This document shows positions 8,054-17,064 of a stretch of DNA of 64,000 bases, one piece after another. Under the pieces are notes generated by a model. It saw only the letters and a list, made by a program, of their open reading frames with translations, had not been told where the DNA came from and did not search any database. The stretch is from assembly GCF_900142195.1 (NCBI RefSeq), contig NZ_FRAB01000035.1:1-64000 (forward strand), written 5' to 3'. The stretch's first letter is position 1. Each line of letters begins with the position of its first letter. A program made the position numbers and the translations under genes. The DNA is from Paraburkholderia terricola (GTDB lineage Bacteria; Pseudomonadota; Gammaproteobacteria; Burkholderiales; Burkholderiaceae).

Positions 8054-9100
8054 ATGTCGTTTGTGAAAAGGCCGCTCGCGGCCCGTCGTTCATTCAGGAG
8101 TTCGCTCTTCACCGTGGCGGCGGCCTGCGTCGCCAGCTTCGGCTTCACCGGCGCTGCGCAAGCCGCCGAGACCGGCAAAATCGGTCTCGATCTGCCGCTG
8201 CTGACCTCGCCGTTCTGGCAGTCGTACAACACCTATTTGCCCAAGTACGCGAAAGACATGGGGCTCGACATCCTCGCGCCCGTCAATTCGAACGGCGATC
8301 CCGTGCAGCAGATCACCGACATGAACAACCTGTTGAACCTCGGTTCGAAGGGCATCGTGGTCGGCCCGCTGGATTCGGCGGCGATCAGCCGCGCGCTCGA
8401 TTCCGCCGCGGCCAGGAATGTGCCCGTCGTCGCCGTGGACGTCGCGCCGACGCAAGGCAAGGTCGCGATGGTGGTGCGCGCGGACAATCGCGCGTACGGC
8501 GAGAAAGCGTGCAAGTACATCGGCGAACACGTGAAGTCGGGCAAGGTCGTGCAGATCATGGGCGACCTCGCATCGGTGAACGGGCGTGACCGCTCGGAAG
8601 CATTCCGCTCCTGTGTGAAAGGCTATCCCGGCTTGACGCTGCTGGAAATTCCGGCGAGCTGGAAGGGCGACGTCGCGGCCACCGCGCTCGACAGTCTGCT
8701 TACCGCCAATCCCGACGTGAAGGGCATCTACATGCAGGCGGGCGGCGTTTATCTGTCGCCCACCCTGCAAACGCTGCGGCGCAAGCAGATGCTATTTCCC
8801 GCCGGCGACGCGAAGCACGTCGTGATCGTCAGCAACGACGGCATTCCCCAGGAGTTCGACGCGATTCGCCGCGGCGACATCGACGCAACGGTTTCGCAGC
8901 CGGCCGATTCGTATGCGAAATACGGCCTCTTCTACATCAAGGCCGCGTTGGCCGGACAAACCTTCAAGCCGGGCCCGACCGATCACGGCAGCAACATCAT
9001 CCAGCTGGCGCCGGGCATTCTCGAAGATCAATTGCCCGCGCCGCTCGTCACGAAGTCGAATGTCGACGACAAGGCGTTGTGGGGCAACACGGTCAAATGA
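8054..9100 (+). CDS. Sugar ABC transporter periplasmic binding protein (RbsB-like)
   Basis: 348 residues with a Sec signal peptide (RRSFRSSLFTVAAACVASF, cleavage likely after AQA near residue 37). The mature part is a periplasmic binding protein of the ribose/galactose type: the QITDMNNLLNLGSKGIVVGP segment and the VAVDVAP hinge strand, then VSNDGIPQEFDAIRRGDIDATVSQP near the C-terminus. ACAGGAGACAACC upstream is a good ribosome binding site. It is the first gene of the import operon, and its TGA overlaps the ATG of the ATPase gene. The substrate is probably L-fucose or a similar sugar, inferred from the enzymes downstream. Confidence 0.93.
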   Translation: MSFVKRPLAARRSFRSSLFTVAAACVASFGFTGAAQAAETGKIGLDLPLLTSPFWQSYNTYLPKYAKDMGLDILAPVNSNGDPVQQITDMNNLLNLGSKGIVVGPLDSAAISRALDSAAARNVPVVAVDVAPTQGKVAMVVRADNRAYGEKACKYIGEHVKSGKVVQIMGDLASVNGRDRSEAFRSCVKGYPGLTLLEIPASWKGDVAATALDSLLTANPDVKGIYMQAGGVYLSPTLQTLRRKQMLFPAGDAKHVVIVSNDGIPQEFDAIRRGDIDATVSQPADSYAKYGLFYIKAALAGQTFKPGPTDHGSNIIQLAPGILEDQLPAPLVTKSNVDDKALWGNTVK

Positions 9101-10617
9101 ACGCGCCGACGCCCTCCGTGCCGGTCGTCGAAGCGTTCGAAGTCACCAAACGCTTCGGCTCCACGCCCGCGCTGAAAGACGTGAGCATCCGCGTGATGCC
9201 CGGCGAGTCGCATGCGCTCGTCGGGCGCAACGGGGCCGGCAAATCGACGCTGGTGTCGATCCTCACCGGCCTGCGCAAGCCCGATACCGGCGAGGTGCGT
9301 TTCAGCGGCGCGGCCGCGCCGTCGATCGCGGATCGCGACGCGTGGCGCGAGCGCGTCGCCTGCGTTTATCAGCATTCGACGATCATCCGCGATCTGAGCG
9401 TCGCGGAAAACCTGTTCATCAACCGGCAGCCGTCGCGCGGCGGCGTGATCGACTGGCAAGCGATGCGCCGCGACGCGCGCAAGCTGCTCGACCACTGGAA
9501 GATCGACGTGCGCGAGGACGCGCGCGCCGGCGATCTGACGGTGGAAGCGCGGCAACTCGTGGAAATCGCGCGGGCGCTGTCGTACGGCGCGCGCTTCATC
9601 ATTCTCGACGAACCCACCGCGCAGCTCGACGGCGACGAGATCAAGCGCCTGTTCCGGCGCATCAGCGAGTTGCAGCGCGAAGGCGTGACCTTCCTGTTCA
9701 TCTCGCACCATCTGCAAGAGGTCTATGAGATTTGCCAGGCGGTGACGGTGCTGCGCGACGCGCGGCATATCGTCAGCGCGCCGGTTTCCGCGTTGCCGCG
9801 TGAGCAGTTGATCGAAGCGATGACCGGCGAACGCGGCGGCCTCGCGGTCGCCGACGCGGCGGCGCGCGACGCGTTGCCCGCCGATACGGCCGTCGCGCTG
9901 GAAGTGAAGGAGTTGGCCGGTTCCGACTACGAAGACGTGTCGTTCACGGTCAAGCGCGGCGAAGTGGTCGGCCTGACCGGCGCAACGAGCAGCGGCCGCA
10001 CGAGCGTGGCCGAAGCGATTGCCGGTTTGCGCGCCGCGAAGCGCGGCACGATCAGCGTGGACGGCGCAAGCCTGCCGCCCGGCGACGTGCCTGCGGCATT
10101 GGCGCGCGGCATCGGCTGCGTGCCGAAGGACCGTCATCACGAAGGCCTGGTGCTGACGCAATCGGTGGCGGAAAACGCGTCCATGACGATCGCGCGCATG
10201 CTCGGCAAATTCGGCATCGCGCCGCCCGCGAAGAAGAACGCCTTCGGCCAGAAGATGATCGACGCGCTCGGCATCGTCGCGCAAGGCCCCGAGCATGTCG
10301 TATCCGGGCTGTCGGGCGGCAATCAGCAGAAGGTGGTGATGGCGCGCGCGCTAGCCACCGACCCGAACGTGCTCGTGCTGATCGACCCCACCGCGGGCGT
10401 CGACGTGAAATCGAAAGAAGCGTTGCTCTCCGTCGTGGACCGCGTGCGCGAGGAAGGCAAGGCCGTGCTGGTCGTATCCGGCGAACTCGACGATCTGCGC
10501 ACCTGTGACCGTGTGCTGGTCATGTTCCGTGGCCGTGTCGCGGCCGAATTTCCCGCCGGTTGGCAGGACCACGATCTGATCGCATCCGTTGAAGGAGTCA
10601 GTCTCCATGAAGAATAG
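9097..10617 (+). CDS. Sugar ABC transporter ATP-binding protein (RbsA-like, two nucleotide-binding domains)
   Basis: 506 residues, two fused ATPase domains. The first has GRNGAGKST (Walker A, about 44-52) and ILDEPTAQLD (Walker B), with a weak signature LTVEARQLVEIARAL. The second has a degenerate P-loop (TGATSSGRTS) but a good signature LSGGNQQKVVMARAL. This asymmetry is normal for RbsA/MglA-type proteins. ATG 9097 overlaps the stop of the binding-protein gene (ATGA), which points to translational coupling. It energises the permease encoded next. Confidence 0.94.
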   Translation: MNAPTPSVPVVEAFEVTKRFGSTPALKDVSIRVMPGESHALVGRNGAGKSTLVSILTGLRKPDTGEVRFSGAAAPSIADRDAWRERVACVYQHSTIIRDLSVAENLFINRQPSRGGVIDWQAMRRDARKLLDHWKIDVREDARAGDLTVEARQLVEIARALSYGARFIILDEPTAQLDGDEIKRLFRRISELQREGVTFLFISHHLQEVYEICQAVTVLRDARHIVSAPVSALPREQLIEAMTGERGGLAVADAAARDALPADTAVALEVKELAGSDYEDVSFTVKRGEVVGLTGATSSGRTSVAEAIAGLRAAKRGTISVDGASLPPGDVPAALARGIGCVPKDRHHEGLVLTQSVAENASMTIARMLGKFGIAPPAKKNAFGQKMIDALGIVAQGPEHVVSGLSGGNQQKVVMARALATDPNVLVLIDPTAGVDVKSKEALLSVVDRVREEGKAVLVVSGELDDLRTCDRVLVMFRGRVAAEFPAGWQDHDLIASVEGVSLHEE

Positions 10618-11656
10618 TGTGCCCAGTCCCGCGTTCGCCGCGGCTCCCGGCCAAACGCAGCCGGCCATGAAAGCGACGCGCGGCAAGCGCGCCCGCAGCG
10701 AATTGGCGCGCTTGCGCGAGCTGGCGTTGCTGCCCGCGCTTGCCTTGCTGATCGTGATCGGCGCGTTCGTCAGTCCGAGTTTTTTGACCAGGGCGAATCT
10801 GATCAGCGTGCTGGGCGCCTCGGCGGCTCTCGCGCTGGTCGTGCTCGCCGAATCGCTGATCGTGCTGACCGGCAAGTTCGATTTGTCGCTCGAATCGACC
10901 GTCGGCATCGCGCCCGCTGTCGGCGCGATGCTGGTGATGCCGGCAATGTCCGCGGGATTCGGCACGCAATGGCCCGCGGCGGCCGGCCTGCTCGCGATCC
11001 TCGCTGTCGGCGCCGTGATCGGCTTCATCAACGGCTTTCTGGTGGTGCGTTTGCGGCTGAATGCGTTCATCGTCACGCTGGCCATGCTGATCGTGCTGCG
11101 CGGCATGCTGGTGGGCGCGACCAAGGGCGGCACGCTGTTCGACATGCCGCCGTCGTTCTTCTCGCTCGCCACCACGATCGTGCTCGGCCTGCCTCTGTCG
11201 GTATGGCTCGCGGCGGTGGCGTTCGCGATCGCGGCGTTCATGTTGCGCTATCACCGCCTCGGCCGCGCGTTGTACGCGATCGGCGGCAATCCGGAAGCGG
11301 CGCGCGCGGCGGGCATTCGCGTCGAGCGCATCACGTGGGGCGTGTTCGTGCTCGGCAGCATGCTCGCGGCGGTGGGCGGTTTGATCGTGACCGGCTATGT
11401 CGGCGCGATCAACGCGAACCAGGGCAACGGCATGATTTTCACGGTGTTCGCGGCGGCGGTGATCGGCGGTATTTCGCTCGACGGCGGCAAGGGCTCGATG
11501 CTCGGCGCGCTTTCCGGCGTGCTGCTGCTCGGCGTCGTGCAGAACCTGCTGACGCTCGCCCAGGTGCCGTCGTTCTGGATTCAGGCGATTTACGGCGCGA
11601 TCATCCTCGGCTCGCTGATGGTGGCGCGGCTTGCCAGCGGCGAAGGCCAGAACTAA
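10607..11656 (+). CDS. Sugar ABC transporter permease (RbsC-like)
   Basis: 349 residues with about 8-10 hydrophobic segments, beginning with LALLPALALLIVIGAFVSPSF. The BPD_transp_2 pattern is visible: the VVLAESLIVLTGKFDLSLES segment, the GFINGFLVVRLRLNAFIVTL segment, and YAIGGNPEAARAAGI, the usual ATPase-contact loop. ATG 10607 has GAAGGAG at 10591-10597 and overlaps the end of the ATPase gene by 11 bases, so the three transport genes form one coupled operon. Confidence 0.94.
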   Translation: MKNSVPSPAFAAAPGQTQPAMKATRGKRARSELARLRELALLPALALLIVIGAFVSPSFLTRANLISVLGASAALALVVLAESLIVLTGKFDLSLESTVGIAPAVGAMLVMPAMSAGFGTQWPAAAGLLAILAVGAVIGFINGFLVVRLRLNAFIVTLAMLIVLRGMLVGATKGGTLFDMPPSFFSLATTIVLGLPLSVWLAAVAFAIAAFMLRYHRLGRALYAIGGNPEAARAAGIRVERITWGVFVLGSMLAAVGGLIVTGYVGAINANQGNGMIFTVFAAAVIGGISLDGGKGSMLGALSGVLLLGVVQNLLTLAQVPSFWIQAIYGAIILGSLMVARLASGEGQN

Positions 11657-11687
11657 TTCGAAAGACGATGCCTGACGGAGAACTCAC

Positions 11688-12014
11688 TTGACCAGCCGCC
11701 CATTGCAAACCGATCCACGCCTGATCCTGCTCAGTCCCGCCGATAACTGCCTGATCGCGGCGGCGCGTCTCGATGCGGGCACGCAAGTGGAGATCGAAGG
11801 CGCGCTCGTAACGCTCGCGAAAACCATCGAGCTCGGTCACAAGGTGGCGCGCCGCGAGCTCGCGAAAGACGACAAGGTGCTGCGCTACGGCGCGGTCATC
11901 GGCCACGTGACCGAAGCGGTCGCGCCCGGCGCGCATCTGCATACGCACAACCTCGAAAGCGATTACCTGCCGACTTACACGCACGACGCGGGACACGAGT
12001 TCGTACATCACTGA
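11688..12014 (+). CDS. UxaA family dehydratase, small SAF-domain subunit
   Basis: A 108-residue protein. The SAF fold typical of the N-terminal domain of altronate/galactarate dehydratases is visible: NCLIAAARLDAGTQV, TIELGHKVARRELAKDD, KYG-like VLRYGAVIG, and the AHLHTHN motif near the end, with conserved metal/substrate histidines. The only sensible start is TTG 11688, with GGAG eight bases upstream; an ATG at 11668 in another frame runs into a stop at once. It is paired with the next gene, which carries the large domain. Together they probably dehydrate the aldonate (L-fuconate) of this pathway. Confidence 0.88.
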   Translation: MTSRPLQTDPRLILLSPADNCLIAAARLDAGTQVEIEGALVTLAKTIELGHKVARRELAKDDKVLRYGAVIGHVTEAVAPGAHLHTHNLESDYLPTYTHDAGHEFVHH

Positions 12015-12056
12015 CTTGCGCTCAATGACGCGGCCTTGCGCCGCGCTGGAACGATC

Positions 12057-13370
12057 ATGACTGACACTTCCGTAGCATCTGTCGCCGCACAGCAGCCCAT
12101 GCTGCAAGGCTATCCGCGCCGGGACGGCCGCAAGGGCATCCGCAATGTGGTCGCGGTGGCGTATCTGGTGGAGTGCGCGCACCACGTCGCGCGCGAGATC
12201 GTCACGCAGTTTCGCGAGCCGTTCGACGCATTCGACGACGCTTCGGCCGAGCGCGAACCGCCGGTGCATCTGATCGGCTTTCCCGGCTGCTATCCGAACA
12301 GCTACGCCGAAAAGATGCTGGAGCGGCTTGCCACGCATCCGAACGTGGGCGCGGTGTTGTTCGTGTCGCTCGGTTGCGAGAGCATGAACAAGCATTACCT
12401 CGTGGACGTGGTGCGCGCGAGCGGCCGTCCCGTCGAGGTGCTGACGATCCAGGAAAAGGGCGGCACGCGCAGCACGATTCAATACGGCGTCGACTGGATT
12501 CGTGACGCGCGCAAGCAACTCGCCGCGCAACGAAAAGTGCCGATGGCGCTCTCCGAACTGGTGGTCGGCACCATCTGCGGCGGCTCGGACGGCACCAGCG
12601 GCATCACGGCGAACCCGGCGGTGGGCCGGGCGTTCGATCATCTGATCGACGCGGGCGCGACCTGCCTCTTCGAGGAAACCGGCGAGCTGGTGGGCTGCGA
12701 GTTTCATATGAAAACGCGCGCGGCACGGCCCGACCTTGGTGACGCCATCGTTGCGTGCGTCGCGAAGGCCGCGCGCTACTACTCGATTCTCGGGCACGGC
12801 AGTTTCGCGGTCGGCAATGCGGACGGCGGCCTCACCACCCAGGAAGAAAAGTCGTTGGGCGCGTATGCGAAGAGCGGCGCGTCGCCGATTGTCGGCATCA
12901 TCAAACCCGGCGATATTCCGCCGACCGGCGGCCTCTATCTGCTCGACGTAGTGCCCGACGGCGAGCCGCGCTTCGGCTTTCCGAACATCAGCGACAACGC
13001 GGAGATCGGCGAACTGATCGCCTGCGGCGCGCATGTCATTCTGTTCACGACCGGACGCGGCTCGGTGGTCGGCTCGGCGATTTCGCCGGTCATCAAGGTG
13101 TGCGCGAATCCGGCGACGTACCGCAACCTCGCCGGCGACATGGACGTCGACGCGGGCCGTATTCTCGAAGGCCGCGGCACGCTCGACGAGGTTGGCCGCG
13201 AGGTGTTCGAGCAAACGGTGGCGGTGTCGCTCGGCGCGGCGTCGAAATCGGAAACGCTTGGTCATCAGGAATTCATCCTGACGTACAAGACTTTTGAACC
13301 GGTCGGGCCGGCGTGCCTGCCGTCGAGCGCCGCGGCGCCGCATCGCGTGGTTGCGATCGAGCCGCATTGA
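12057..13370 (+). CDS. UxaA family dehydratase, large subunit (probable L-fuconate or related aldonate dehydratase)
   Basis: 437 residues matching the C-terminal catalytic domain of altronate/galactarate dehydratases. Landmarks are GYPRRDGRKGIRN, GFPGCYPN, GTICGGSDGTSGITANPAVG (family signature), LFEETGELVGCE and, near the C-terminus, LFTTGRGSVVGSAISPVIKV. The family dehydrates sugar acids to 2-keto-3-deoxy acids using a metal. The gene lies between the importer and the dehydrogenase/lactonase genes and no enolase-superfamily dehydratase is present. I therefore infer that this pair does the dehydration step in the cluster. Altronate itself is a less likely substrate in this setting. Confidence 0.88.
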   Translation: MTDTSVASVAAQQPMLQGYPRRDGRKGIRNVVAVAYLVECAHHVAREIVTQFREPFDAFDDASAEREPPVHLIGFPGCYPNSYAEKMLERLATHPNVGAVLFVSLGCESMNKHYLVDVVRASGRPVEVLTIQEKGGTRSTIQYGVDWIRDARKQLAAQRKVPMALSELVVGTICGGSDGTSGITANPAVGRAFDHLIDAGATCLFEETGELVGCEFHMKTRAARPDLGDAIVACVAKAARYYSILGHGSFAVGNADGGLTTQEEKSLGAYAKSGASPIVGIIKPGDIPPTGGLYLLDVVPDGEPRFGFPNISDNAEIGELIACGAHVILFTTGRGSVVGSAISPVIKVCANPATYRNLAGDMDVDAGRILEGRGTLDEVGREVFEQTVAVSLGAASKSETLGHQEFILTYKTFEPVGPACLPSSAAAPHRVVAIEPH

Positions 13371-13467
13371 GCGGCCGGACCGCGGTCCCTCCGCAGGCGG
13401 TTCGCACGCGCGGCGGGCATATTTGGCTCGCGCGTGCTAAAACACGGTGAAACAGGAGACAGCTTCA

Positions 13468-14508
13468 ATGACGGCAGCGATCGGTTCGAAGGTCGGGCGG
13501 CGGCGCGGCGTTGCCCGCACCGCCTTGCAAGTGACAGGATTGGGACTCGGCACGGCGCCCCTGGGCGGCCTCTATCGCGACCTGTCCGACGAGGAAGCGC
13601 ACGCGACCGTCGCCGCCGCGTGGGACGCCGGCGTGCGTTACTTCGATACCGCGCCGCATTACGGCAACACCAAGGCCGAGCATCGGCTGGGCGACGCGTT
13701 GCGCCGCTATCCGCGCGGCGACTATGTGCTGTCCACCAAGGTGGGCCGCCGCTTCGTGCCGCGCACCACGCCTTACGAGGGCAAGGAAGGCTGGCAAAAC
13801 CCGCTACCCTTCGAGGCGATCTACGACTACACGCACGACGGCATTCTGCGTTCGTTCGAGGACAGCCAGCAGCGCCTCGGCATCGTCGATATCGACATTC
13901 TGCTGGTGCACGATATCGGCCGGGCCACGCACGGCGACGAGAACCCCCATTACTGGCGGCAACTGACCGAAGGCGGCGGCTTCCGCGCATTGGACGAGCT
14001 GCGCTCGGCGGGCGCGATCAAGGCCGTCGGTCTCGGCGTGAATGAAGGCGCGGTAATTCTGGAAGCGATGGCCGAGTTCGATATCGATTGCGCGTTGCTT
14101 GCAGGCCGGTATACGCTCCTCGAGCAGACCACGCTCGACGATCTCTTGCCGGCCTGCGAGAAGCGCGGCGTCAGCATCCTGTTAGGCGGCGCGTTCAACT
14201 CGGGCATTCTGGCGCGCGGCGTCGAGGGCGATCTGAAATTCAACTACGGCGATGCGCCGCGCGAGGTGATCGAGCGCGTCGCACGGCTGCAAGCGGTGTG
14301 CCGCGAACACGGCGTGCCGCTCGCCGCCGCCGCCTTGCAGTTTCCGTATGCGCATCCGGCGGTCGCCACCGTGCTGACCGGCGCGCGCAGTGCCGACGAA
14401 TTGCGCGAGAACGCCGCGTCGTTCGAGCAGCCGATCCCCGCGGAATTGTGGTCCGCGTTGCGCGACCAGGGCTTGCTCGACCACCGCGCGCCCGCGCCAG
14501 AGGATTGA
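13468..14508 (+). CDS. Aldo/keto reductase, probable L-fucose (D-threo-aldose) 1-dehydrogenase
   Basis: 346 residues. The AKR catalytic tetrad is visible: D and Y in RYFDTAPHYG, K in VLSTKVGRR, H in ILLVHDIGR. The sequence type (GLGTAPLGGLYRDLSDEEA at the front, YAHPAVATVLTGARSADEL near the end) is that of D-threo-aldose 1-dehydrogenases, which oxidise L-fucose, D-arabinose or L-galactose to the lactone with NAD(P). ATG 13468 with AGGAG 12 bases upstream is preferred to the in-frame GTG at 13447. It is followed after 7 bases by the lactonase, the next enzyme in the route. Confidence 0.9.
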   Translation: MTAAIGSKVGRRRGVARTALQVTGLGLGTAPLGGLYRDLSDEEAHATVAAAWDAGVRYFDTAPHYGNTKAEHRLGDALRRYPRGDYVLSTKVGRRFVPRTTPYEGKEGWQNPLPFEAIYDYTHDGILRSFEDSQQRLGIVDIDILLVHDIGRATHGDENPHYWRQLTEGGGFRALDELRSAGAIKAVGLGVNEGAVILEAMAEFDIDCALLAGRYTLLEQTTLDDLLPACEKRGVSILLGGAFNSGILARGVEGDLKFNYGDAPREVIERVARLQAVCREHGVPLAAAALQFPYAHPAVATVLTGARSADELRENAASFEQPIPAELWSALRDQGLLDHRAPAPED

Positions 14509-14515
14509 TCCGACG

Positions 14516-15346
14516 ATGCATATCGATGCCCACCAGCACTACTGGGACCCCGCCCGCGGCGACTACGAGTGGCTCACGCCGGAACTGCAGATTCTTTACC
14601 GGACGTTCGGCCCAACGGATCTCAAACCATTGCGCGAAAGGGTGGGCATCGAGCGAACGGTGGTCGTGCAGGCGGCGCCGACCATCGACGAGACGCGTTA
14701 TCTGCTGGACATGGCGCGCAACGAACCGTCGATCGCCGGCGTGGTGGGCTGGGTGCCGTTGCTCTTGCCGACCGCGCCGGCCGTCATCGACGCCTTCGCG
14801 CATGAGCCGAAGTTCAAGGGCGTGCGGCCGATGCTGCAGGACTTGCCGGACGACACGTGGATCGCCAATCCCGACCTCGCGCCGGCGATCGAAGCGCTGA
14901 TCGCGCACGACCTCGCATTCGACGCGCTGATTTACGCGCGCCACGTCGAGCCGATCGAAGCCTTCGCGGCGCGCTTTCCGGCGCTGCGCATCGTGGTCGA
15001 TCACGGCGCCAAGCCGCCGATCCGCTACGGCCGCGCCGCTTGGCAAGCATGGGCCGACGCGATCACGCGGCTCGCAAGGCTGCCGCAGGTGCATTGCAAG
15101 CTGTCGGGCCTCGCCACCGAAGCCTCGCCCGGCTGGACCGAGGAAACGCTGCAACCATATGTCGAGCATCTGCTCGCCGCGTTCGGTCCGGCGCGTTTGA
15201 TGTGGGGCAGCGACTGGCCCGTGCTCGATCTGAACGGCGACTATCTGCTGTGGCACTCGGTGGCGAATACCTTGCTCGCGTCCTTGAGCGACGCCGAGCG
15301 TGAAGCGGTTTTCGGCGGCAACGCCGCCGCGTTTTATCGGCTTTGA
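14516..15346 (+). CDS. Amidohydrolase of the COG3618 type, probable L-fucono-lactonase
   Basis: 276 residues. MHIDAHQHYWD carries the HxH metal ligands of the amidohydrolase superfamily, VVDHGAKPP and CKLSGL follow, and LMWGSDWPVLDL near the C-terminus supplies the conserved aspartate. The family contains characterised L-fucono-1,5-lactonases and L-rhamnono-lactonases. Its place directly behind an aldose 1-dehydrogenase of the fucose type favours fuconolactone. The start ATG 14516 lies 7 bases after the previous stop, so translation is probably coupled. Confidence 0.9.
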   Translation: MHIDAHQHYWDPARGDYEWLTPELQILYRTFGPTDLKPLRERVGIERTVVVQAAPTIDETRYLLDMARNEPSIAGVVGWVPLLLPTAPAVIDAFAHEPKFKGVRPMLQDLPDDTWIANPDLAPAIEALIAHDLAFDALIYARHVEPIEAFAARFPALRIVVDHGAKPPIRYGRAAWQAWADAITRLARLPQVHCKLSGLATEASPGWTEETLQPYVEHLLAAFGPARLMWGSDWPVLDLNGDYLLWHSVANTLLASLSDAEREAVFGGNAAAFYRL

Positions 15347-15387
15347 GCATACGAAGACACAAGAAGCCCATTCAACTGGAGTCGTAG

Positions 15388-16131
15388 ATGACACAAAGAC
15401 TGGCCGGCAAGACGGCCCTGATTACCGCAGCGGGACAAGGCATCGGTCTCGCCACCGCGGAACTGTTCGCGCGCGAAGGCGCGCGCGTGATCGCCACCGA
15501 TATCCGCATCGACGGACTCGCCGGCAAGCCGGTCGAAGCGCGCAAGCTCGACGTGCGCGACGACGCGGCGATCAAGGCGCTGGCCGCGGAAGTCGGCGCG
15601 ATCGACGTGCTGTTCAACTGCGCGGGCTTCGTGCACGCCGGCACGATTCTCGAATGCACGGACGAAGACTGGGATTTCGCCTTCGATCTGAATGCGAAGG
15701 CGATGTACCGCATGATCCGCGCGTTCCTGCCGGCGATGCTGGAAAAGGGCGGCGGCTCGATCATCAATATGTCGTCGGCGGCGTCGAGCGTGAAGGGCGT
15801 GCCGAACCGCTTCGTGTACAGCGCGTCGAAAGCGGCCGTGCTCGGCTTGACGAAGTCCGTCGCGGCGGATTTCATCACGCGTGGTGTACGCTGTAACGCG
15901 ATCTGCCCCGGCACGGTGGCTTCGCCGTCGCTCGAACAGCGGATCGCCGAGCAGGCCGCGGCGCAGGGCGCGACGATCGAGGCGGTGCAAGCCGCCTTTG
16001 TCGCGCGCCAGCCGATGGGCCGAATCGGCAAGCCCGAGGAGATCGCCGCGCTGGCGCTGTATCTCGCGTCCGACGAATCGTCGTTCACCACGGGTCACGC
16101 GCATGTGATCGACGGCGGCTGGTCGAACTGA
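15388..16131 (+). CDS. Short-chain dehydrogenase, probable 2-keto-3-deoxy-L-fuconate dehydrogenase
   Basis: 247 residues, classic SDR. The cofactor motif is TAAGQGIG (residues 13-20), the VLFNCAGF strand follows, and the catalytic S-Y-K appears as NMSSAAS and YSASK. The C-terminus FTTGHAHVIDGG is typical. In the diketo-hydrolase route this step oxidises 2-keto-3-deoxy-L-fuconate at C4 with NAD. The same SDR subgroup includes the human and Xanthomonas-type enzymes for this substrate; that assignment is inference from family and neighbours. Confidence 0.9.
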   Translation: MTQRLAGKTALITAAGQGIGLATAELFAREGARVIATDIRIDGLAGKPVEARKLDVRDDAAIKALAAEVGAIDVLFNCAGFVHAGTILECTDEDWDFAFDLNAKAMYRMIRAFLPAMLEKGGGSIINMSSAASSVKGVPNRFVYSASKAAVLGLTKSVAADFITRGVRCNAICPGTVASPSLEQRIAEQAAAQGATIEAVQAAFVARQPMGRIGKPEEIAALALYLASDESSFTTGHAHVIDGGWSN

Positions 16132-16190
16132 CCCGCACCGGCACCGAGATTCGAACGACTATCACTGAACGTATAAAGGGAAGTGCACCG

Positions 16191-17039
16191 ATGAAACTGC
16201 TTCGTTATGGGCCGAAGGGCCAGGAAAAGCCGGGCTTGCTCGACGCGCAAGGCAAGCTCCGCGATCTGTCGAACGTGGTCGCCGATATCGACGGCGCCGC
16301 GCTGACCGACGCGGGCCTCGCCAAGCTGCGCGCGCTCGATCCGGCTTCGTTGCCGCTGGTGGAGGGCAATCCGCGCATGGGCCCGTGTGTCGGCAAGATC
16401 GGCAAGTTCATCTGCATCGGCTTGAACTACGCGGACCATGCCGCCGAATCGAATCTGCCGGTGCCGCCCGAACCGGTGATTTTCAACAAGTGGACGAGCG
16501 CGATTTCCGGCCCGAACGACGACATCGAAATTCCGCGCGGCTCGAAGAAAACCGATTGGGAAGTGGAACTGGGCGTGGTGATCGGCAAGCCGGCGAAATA
16601 CGTCGACGAAGCCAACGCGCTCGATTACGTGGCGGGTTACTGCGTGATCAACGACGTGTCGGAACGCGAATGGCAGATCGAGCGCGGCGGCACGTGGGAC
16701 AAGGGCAAGGGCTTCGACACCTTCGGCCCGATCGGCCCGTGGATGGTCACGCGCGACGAAGTCGCCGATCCGCAGAACCTGAGCCTGTGGCTCGAAGTGG
16801 ACGGCCACCGCTATCAGAACGGCAACACCAGGACGATGGTGTTCGGCGTCGCCAAGCTCGTGTCGTATGTGTCGCAGTGCATGAGCCTGCAACCGGGCGA
16901 CGTGATTTCGACCGGCACGCCGCCGGGCGTCGGCATGGGCGTGAAGCCGGATGCGGTGTATCTGAAGCCGGGGCAGACAGTGCGCCTGGGTATCGAAGGA
17001 TTGGGCGAGCAGACGCAGCGCACTTACGCGGCGGAGTAA
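16191..17039 (+). CDS. Fumarylacetoacetate hydrolase family protein, probable 2,4-diketo-3-deoxy-L-fuconate hydrolase
   Basis: 282 residues. The FAH catalytic fold is clear: KFICIGLNYADHAAE, then NKWTSAISGPNDDIEIP, KKTDWEVELGVVIG (metal-binding acidic residues), GYCVINDVSERE, GPIGPWMVTRDE, and VISTGTPPGVGMG. These Mg-dependent enzymes cut a carbon-carbon bond in diketo acids; in this pathway the products would be pyruvate and lactate. It is the last gene of the cluster. GGGAAGTGCACCG precedes the ATG. Confidence 0.92.
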   Translation: MKLLRYGPKGQEKPGLLDAQGKLRDLSNVVADIDGAALTDAGLAKLRALDPASLPLVEGNPRMGPCVGKIGKFICIGLNYADHAAESNLPVPPEPVIFNKWTSAISGPNDDIEIPRGSKKTDWEVELGVVIGKPAKYVDEANALDYVAGYCVINDVSEREWQIERGGTWDKGKGFDTFGPIGPWMVTRDEVADPQNLSLWLEVDGHRYQNGNTRTMVFGVAKLVSYVSQCMSLQPGDVISTGTPPGVGMGVKPDAVYLKPGQTVRLGIEGLGEQTQRTYAAE

Positions 17040-17064
17040 GCCGGCAGCCGGCGCGTGGATTTTT

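Noticed and set aside
11601..13367. 588-codon minus-strand frame opposite the UxaA-type gene
   Set aside because: No motif; histidine/arginine-rich composition typical of antisense shadows.
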